Assembly (NCBI GenBank): GCA_963693305.1
Contig: OY855906.1
Coordinates: forward strand, 2,224,501 to 2,288,500
Length of the DNA: 64,000 nt
Origin: Meandrina meandrites
Lineage: Eukaryota; Cnidaria; Anthozoa; Scleractinia; Meandrinidae
Direction: 5' to 3'
The notes below the pieces were generated by a model, which searched no databases, was not told where the DNA came from, and saw only the letters and a program-made list of their open reading frames with translations. This document shows positions 58,944 to 64,000 of the stretch, in pieces. The position numbers were made by a program, and so were the translations under genes. Within the stretch, counting starts at the first letter, position 1; each line of letters starts with the position of its first letter.

Positions 58944-59260
58944 GATTTCACATATTTACTCTCTTAAAGGAAATAACTTCTAGCAATTTTTAAATTCCAG
59001 AATTTCCTTTTGTCATGCATGGTACAAAAGAGGTTATGATTTATCACTAGGTTATACAATCATTTCATTACGTGCGCTATTGTAGCTGAAAACTTGGACA
59101 CAAAATCGCATTACACCTGTATCAGCAGTATATCTTTAAGAGCTTGAAACATCACAGTAAACAGTGATCTGCCAGCAAAACGGCATGCAATCATGATGTC
59201 ATTCCATCGTACCCCAATATCCCTGAAAACTTTTAGAGGAATCGACCTTAAAAAGAGCAA
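58944..59260. other. Non-coding, no feature seen
   Basis: AACTTGGACACAAAAT at 59090 is inverted relative to TTTTGTGTCCAAGTTT at 58660; no other feature. Confidence 0.35.
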
Positions 59261-59276
59261 CGCGCGCGCGCGCGCG
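59261..59276. repeat. (CG)8 dinucleotide run
   Basis: Sixteen bases of alternating C and G, a sequence able to adopt Z-DNA, in AT-rich surroundings. Confidence 0.95.
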
Positions 59277-59316
59277 ATCGTGCCCTATCAGCAAATAACT
59301 CAAGTGATTGAGTTAA

Positions 59317-59590
59317 GCGAAGAGTGAAAGTATGCCTTCATAATTTGGCGACAATATCGCTTTCCAAACGAGAGGCATGCCTTTACTGCATTCTGTGAAC
59401 ATTGTGTATTAGTACAGTGAGAGCTCTCTCCATCAGTAATTTGCTCCACACTTTAATAAGCGTATTTCATCAGACACCAACTAACCTTAAACCAATTGTT
59501 TTGCATGATTAAGCAATTCTCAGCTTCAGCTTAAATCCAAGAGCTGATCCTTACCGCTTCTTCTTCTTTTCCTCTCCTTTCGTGCTGACG
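59317..59590. repeat. Diverged outlier of the array block
   Basis: GAAGAGTGAAAGTATGCCTT, CTTTCCAAACGAGAG, GAACATTGTGT, TTTGCTCCACACT and GCTGACGAAACC match, in order, the block at 38174-38460 of unit A and its copies. It lies about 1.8 kb beyond the array. Confidence 0.65.
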
Positions 59591-60557
59591 AAACCTCGGA
59601 CGTTCGAAAATTCTAGCATCTGCAACTCTCCTTGATCGTAAGGGCTTTCGTGACAAGGCCTTTTGAACAGTTTTCCCAATCGAGAGTGATTCCGCTCTCT
59701 AGCTAGAGTGGAATCCCGCTAATAATAATTCCAATACCAAAGAGTACACTTAGTGATCCAAAGTTCCAACAGGCGGCAAAGATACCAGCTAATGATGGCG
59801 ATATCTTTGAATAATGGCATCTAGCCCGCCCGTCTGAAAGGGTGTCACGAAAACTGACTAAGACCTGAGATCTTTTAACAATCGAGGAATCGAAGAAGTT
59901 AGACATGCTGGATGCGATAAGTGTTTGTGAATAACTGGATGCCACGGATGAAGACACAAAGAAACATCGACAGAAAAAATACTGAAATAAGGGCAGCAGG
60001 AAAAGATCACTAAGCTGAAAGATGATAAGAAGATCTTCAAAGTGATATAATTGACATACGAGCCGACTCCATAAGGAACAACCTCATAATTTGCAACATT
60101 CCAGAAGAGGCCGGGGGGAATCAGGGGCTTAGCTACCTGTACGCACGTGCGTATGTGCATACCTGAGAAACAATTAAGCCGAAAATAAAGCAAAATAAAA
60201 TATACTAAAGTATATGTGCATGTATCACGCTTTTTGTGATACATGTTCATAAACATCACGAATTAGACTTAAAATTGGCCATTCTGGATAAGCTCTGTGG
60301 TTGTAACGAGAAACCGGCTAAATTTACGATTTAGTTGTCATTTCATATCAAGAAAGAACGCTTTTACTTACGACCAAGAGAGTCTTGTTGCAACATAACC
60401 TCACCATTACACTGTCATCATAACAAAATCTCAACAAAGCACGCGGGAAAAAAATCATTTGGGACTTGAGAGGAAGCCAGGGAGAGGGGAGGGAGGGGGG
60501 GCTTGTAGGCGGATTTGAAAAGTTGTGCGTAGCTCTGGAAAAATCCTGGCTACGCGC
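59591..60557. other. Non-coding, probable transposon debris
   Basis: Minus-strand open frames here have no recognisable content. TGCGTAGCTCTGGAAAAATC and GGCTACGCGCCTGG near 60520-60560 look like a widespread transposon end. Confidence 0.35.
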
Positions 60558-60920
60558 CTGGTACTCCCTTAAATTTTCTACGGAGTTATATCGCTGAGCC
60601 TTTGAGACTGTGCAGCTAGGTACTCCGTTCGGAACGGAAATGGCATGCGTAAGAAGAATACACGTGCAACTGGGTTCGTCTGTGGCCGGCTCAGTGATAA
60701 AGAGATGAGGGGAGCGTAGTTTCGCAGCTAAACTTGATCGTAAATAATCACCTGTTCCATAGTCAAAACTAAAGTAAAATATACCCCTCTTCCTGTGATT
60801 TTTACTTCCGGTTTCACTTTCGGTGATTTTTATACCCTGTTCCAGAGTCAGAGAAGCAAAAAGCATACCCTGTTGAGCGACACATTCCCGTATAGCCTAT
60901 ATATGGGAGTACCCCCCGCC
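60558..60920. mobile_element. Relative of the 13.7-kb MITE-like element
   Basis: Starts GGTACTCCCTTAAA and ends TATATGGGAGTACC, inverted ends shared with 13730-14220. The motif CATACCCTGTT/ATACCCCTCTT recurs inside. The 172-residue minus-strand open frame across it is fortuitous. Confidence 0.6.
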
Positions 60921-60950
60921 CCCGGGGGGAAAGAGGAACCAATACCCCTA

Positions 60951-60978
60951 CCCCCCCCCCCCCCCCCCCCCCCCCCCC
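60951..60978. repeat. Poly-C run, 28 bases
   Basis: Longest homopolymer in the window, just outside the preceding element as at 14200. Confidence 0.85.
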
Positions 60979-61065
60979 GTCATCAAGAACAATCTTGCAT
61001 GTTGAATCCAATAACATTATCATTGAGAACTGTTTGAGAGAGCTCATCGTTTAGTAGCATTAGGC

Positions 61066-61125
<60 letters not shown>

Positions 61126-61131
61126 CAACAA
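61066..61131. repeat. (TAA)n(AAC)n microsatellite
   Basis: About 19 TAA triplets followed by three AAC triplets. Confidence 0.95.
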
Positions 61132-61139
61132 TCTGAGAG

Positions 61140-61300
61140 CCATTGAGGTGGGCATTCCTGTTGGACTGATCCAGAGATGTGCATTGCTGGGGTCGGCAAG
61201 AATTCTTAGAAGGTGCTGGAGATGTAGAAAGAAGAGAAAAAGCAAACAAGGGGTGTTTCTTGGCTTCCCTAGGCAACTTGTTGTTGCCCGGAGCCAATGA
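61140..61300 (+). pseudogene. 3' end of a LINE reverse-transcriptase ORF (relic)
   Basis: Reads AIEVGIPVGLIQRCALLGSA then RILRR. The tail ALLG(S/T)ARILR(K/R)VLE(M) before the stop is typical of the C-terminus of animal non-LTR retrotransposon ORF2 proteins. One base is missing after RILR, so the expected VLEM and stop fall out of frame. Only this tail is present, as expected of a 5'-truncated insertion. Confidence 0.5.
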
Positions 61301-61910
61301 CGAAACCAGCTTCAATATTATCAAAAGCTGTGCGAATCTTTAATAATTATAATAATAATAATATTTAGTAGGGTGCTCAAAGGAACGAAGGAAGGAATTA
61401 TACCGCAGTTTACAAGAAAGCAAGAGACGCAGGTAACAGAGCAATATTAATAAAAGTTAATGGAAAGATACCAGGGGCTTATATCAGTATAATAAAGCAA
61501 CACTGTTCAGTACTGTCATCTAGCAGAGGGGGGCTTATATCCCGGGGGATTATAACCGGATGTATTTTTTTGTTTCCAGGCAGATCGGCCTATAACAGGA
61601 AATAAACTGTGGGTTACCGTGCTCAAATGAAGAGGCCCAGAGACTTGGCAACAAGAAAAGAGAATTCAAAAGAGTTCTTGAAATTCACGGCAGGCGTTTT
61701 CTTTAAAACAGAGGTGAAAAAAATCTTTTGCCATCCTTTCGAGCTCAGCTATCAAGTTGGTCATTCTTGCTTGGGCTACCAACCCCACCATATTGAAACA
61801 AAGATCTGAAAACAATTGGGCTCAAGTGGTTGTTTTAAAACGTTTGGCCTTTGCCAAATCACTCATTAGTGAGATTAGCCGGGGTTAGATTACGTCTGCG
61901 ACGCAGGCTA
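61301..61910. other. Non-coding, no feature seen
   Basis: A short ATA-rich stretch at 61345. No supported gene. Confidence 0.4.
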
Positions 61911-62117
61911 GATTAAGCATAACGTTTTGTTTTTCCCAGGAACAGCAAAAATTCCACTTCTGCTTTCTGCAGTTGGCGTTTGTATAGGCGGACTAATAAG
62001 TAGGCTTGTGTCTGTCATGTTTTTTTCCCATTTTTCTCAGGTATTTATTTAAAAATTCGATAAAAGGTAACAAAATAAAAGGCAAGCTCGCGTTTGCTGT
62101 TTGCCGTATAAAGTCAT
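61911..62117. mobile_element. Third relative of the 12.5-kb MITE family
   Basis: GATTAAGCATAACGTTTTG at the left and GTTTGCTGTTTGCCGTATAA at the right, with an interior closely matching 12902-13119 (AGCAAAAATTC, GCGTTTGTA, ATTCGATAAAA). Confidence 0.6.
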
Positions 62118-62280
62118 GTTTTTAAACACGGCAAAACGATCTTTGCAGTCGCGTACTTGTAATTAAATTTACGTGAACATAATCTTTCAGAATGTTTGCA
62201 TAATTTCGCCTTGTTTTACTTATCTATTTGGTTTCACCAATTCCCCCAGAAAGTTTGTTTTAAATCGCTCGTCCTCATCC

Positions 62281-63856
62281 AGGGGTGGCGAATGGCCTTT
62301 CCAAAATGTTGAGTCTCGGCAAATTTACGCCGAGTCTCGGAATCTCGGCGCTTAAAAATAGCGTCTCGGAATCTCGGATTTCTAGAAATATGACGGTCTC
62401 GGAGTCTCGGATTTTGAAAATTTGGATTTCGGAGTCTCGGATTTTAAAAATTTGGATCTCGAAATCTCGCCAATGGGACGTTCAATTTTTTCTCCGCAAG
62501 CTTATCCGAAACGAGAAATTAAGAAATTTAACCCTGTCGGAATCTGCATTTACAATTGTTATGTAAAATATATATAGGAAAACGTAATTTCCACTTTATA
62601 GAGGAAATCATGTCATGATAATAGTACATCATTCTATAATGACTCATCAATATATAATTCTTACAATGGCTCATGTTTGGGGCCCATGCATATATACACG
62701 AGATGTGAAAGTCGCAAGATGCTGAATAAGTTACGTTTAAATAGCTAAGAATCATACGAGCGCCGTTTTCACTCAGTAGTTCTCAGTAGGTGTTCAGCGA
62801 AAACGTAAAATATATTTTTTAGTCCTTTCCACAACAAAAGCTAACAAATGTTTAACAGTCTATCCGTCTGTCAATTATCCTTCTATCCCAATATTTTCAC
62901 AGTGTAAGACTGGTATAAGGTTATGAAGTCATTCACCGAAAGCCTGCTTGCATGGTAAAATTACGCTCCAGGAACTGAGCTACTGTGGCTTGTTGCCAGA
63001 TATAGTCCGAAGTACAACATGAAACATGGCTGAGAAAAATAGCAAGCTCTGTGTTAGCTATCTAGCTCTTTTTAATCATTGGCTTATTCGATATACAAAT
63101 CGAACAAGACGCTTTGTTCGACGACGTTGTTAAAAGCTACAAGTAGAAGCTAATAGAGTCCGATAAGAAGCTCATAAAGAGATATCTTAATTCCCAGCAT
63201 ATGACGCGTTGGGCGACGGTAATAGTAGCTAATAGTAGCAAGACGATCTTATAACTTAACTTACTTAACTCTTTGCCGGTTCAAAACCCTCTTCTATTTC
63301 CTCTTCACTCTCTGCCATTTGCAGTAGTAGCTAGTAGTAGCTAGTAGTCCAAAGCCAAACGTTCGCAGCGGATTTACGCGTGCCAGGAGCCGACTAGATC
63401 AGTCTTAGATCAAAAGGCGTGTGAATTCTAAACCAGGCAGAATGTCAGCTAATGTCGAAACATTAGTTTATAAGTAACTAACCTGGCTAATAGGTAGACT
63501 ATAAGCAGTAATGCGTTACTTAATACGTTTAATTTTATATCTCTGACTGGTTGACTAGATAAGTTAATGGTTTTAATACAAAACCAATGTTAGCTCATTG
63601 TTTTGGGATGAGTGGAAAAATATTTGTTGTGACGCCCACAAAAGCTAGAGCGCTCTTGTAGCTTCCTGTTTCTCGTACTTTCTGATGAAGTGCGTCTCGG
63701 GCTGGGATTTTTGGATCACTGCGTCTCGGGCTCGGATTTTTGTAGCGCTAAGTCTCGGGCTCGGATTTTACAAACAAATTCAAGTCTCGGGCTCGGATTT
63801 TTAAACTAGGGTCTCGGCGTCTCGGCAAGGCTCGGATTTTACCATTCGCCACCCCT
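62281..63856. mobile_element. 1.58-kb non-autonomous hAT-like element
   Basis: The ends AGGGGTGGCGAATGG and CCATTCGCCACCCCT are perfect 15-bp inverted repeats, flanked on both sides by TCATCC (62275-62280 and 63857-63862). Inside each end are direct repeats of a shared motif: GTCTCGGAATCTCGGATTT-like at 62310-62470, and GTCTCGGGCTCGGATTTTT-like at 63690-63840. No transposase frame was found in the interior. The CAGGGGTGGCGAA-type start is hAT-like. Confidence 0.8.
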
Positions 63857-63862
63857 TCATCC

Positions 63863-64000
63863 GTCGACCTTGAAAAAGAGGTCAGAAACCATGTGATACT
63901 TCGTCAGCACAACACGAGAAATAAACGGCACGCAATGCATGCAGAAGCGATGACGTTTCACAAGGGGTCTTTAAGAATTTTCAGGAAATTTGACAGAAAA
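63863..64000. other. Window end, no feature seen
   Basis: No supported feature. Confidence 0.4.

Noticed and set aside
59703..60259. Two overlapping minus-strand open frames of 84 and 133 residues
   Set aside because: No recognisable domain, no splice or start context, low-complexity hydrophobic content.
60348..60866. 172-residue minus-strand open frame
   Set aside because: It lies across a MITE-like element and adjoining transposon debris. Its content tracks repeat motifs, not a protein family.
60983..61324. Ile- or Leu-rich minus-strand frames
   Set aside because: Translation of the TAA microsatellite.

Overview
The window reads as nuclear DNA of an invertebrate animal, most likely an anthozoan cnidarian (stony coral or relative). 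That placement is an inference from the style of the genome: AT-rich, intron-containing genes, very dense palindromic MITEs, a tyrosine-recombinase plus CCHC relic, tRNA-derived SINEs and long G/C homopolymers. Only two host genes can be supported, and most of the 64 kb is repeats.

Region 1 (about 1-9 kb, + strand): a multi-exon MAP7/ensconsin-family gene for a microtubule-associated protein. Five exons (324-378, 462-1741, 2884-2967, 4486-5019, 5882-6127) join in phase with consensus splice sites. A probable sixth exon starts at 7331 in phase. It is split by a 241-bp hAT-type MITE at 7405-7645 flanked by copies of ATGGAAG. Read across the duplicated target, the exon stays open to a good donor at 7688.

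Region 2 (about 9-31.6 kb): a repeat landscape. It holds a 25-bp minisatellite, fold-back elements (for example 10101-10770, 12500-12747, 18957-19486), a decayed tyrosine-recombinase element with a CCHC zinc-knuckle exon (21691-23735) that carries its own MITE insertion, and a 1.1-kb tandem duplication (25638-26797 and 27301-28403).

Region 3 (31.6-32.7 kb, - strand): a compact two-exon gene for a TGF-beta/BMP-superfamily ligand. Exon 1 encodes a signal peptide, exon 2 a furin-type RNRR site and a complete seven-cysteine domain. The exon phases match and the predicted precursor is only 162 residues. It has no room for the usual prodomain, which makes it the most unusual gene in the window.

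Region 4 (about 36.5-57.5 kb): a 21-kb array. Three tandem copies of a 5-6-kb higher-order unit (anchors 37136, 43352, 48399) are followed by degenerate monomers of roughly 1 kb. The copies carry a shared SINE, a shared fold-back hairpin, copy-specific deletions and inverted segments, including a head-to-head palindrome near 47.4 kb. No convincing gene is seen in it.

Region 5 (57.5-64 kb): more mobile-element remains, among them a LINE 3' end, long poly-C, an ATA microsatellite, and a 1.58-kb hAT-like non-autonomous element (62281-63856) with TIRs, a short target duplication and arrays of a TCTCGG-based motif inside each end. The two genes are unrelated in function: one acts on the cytoskeleton, the other is a secreted signal.
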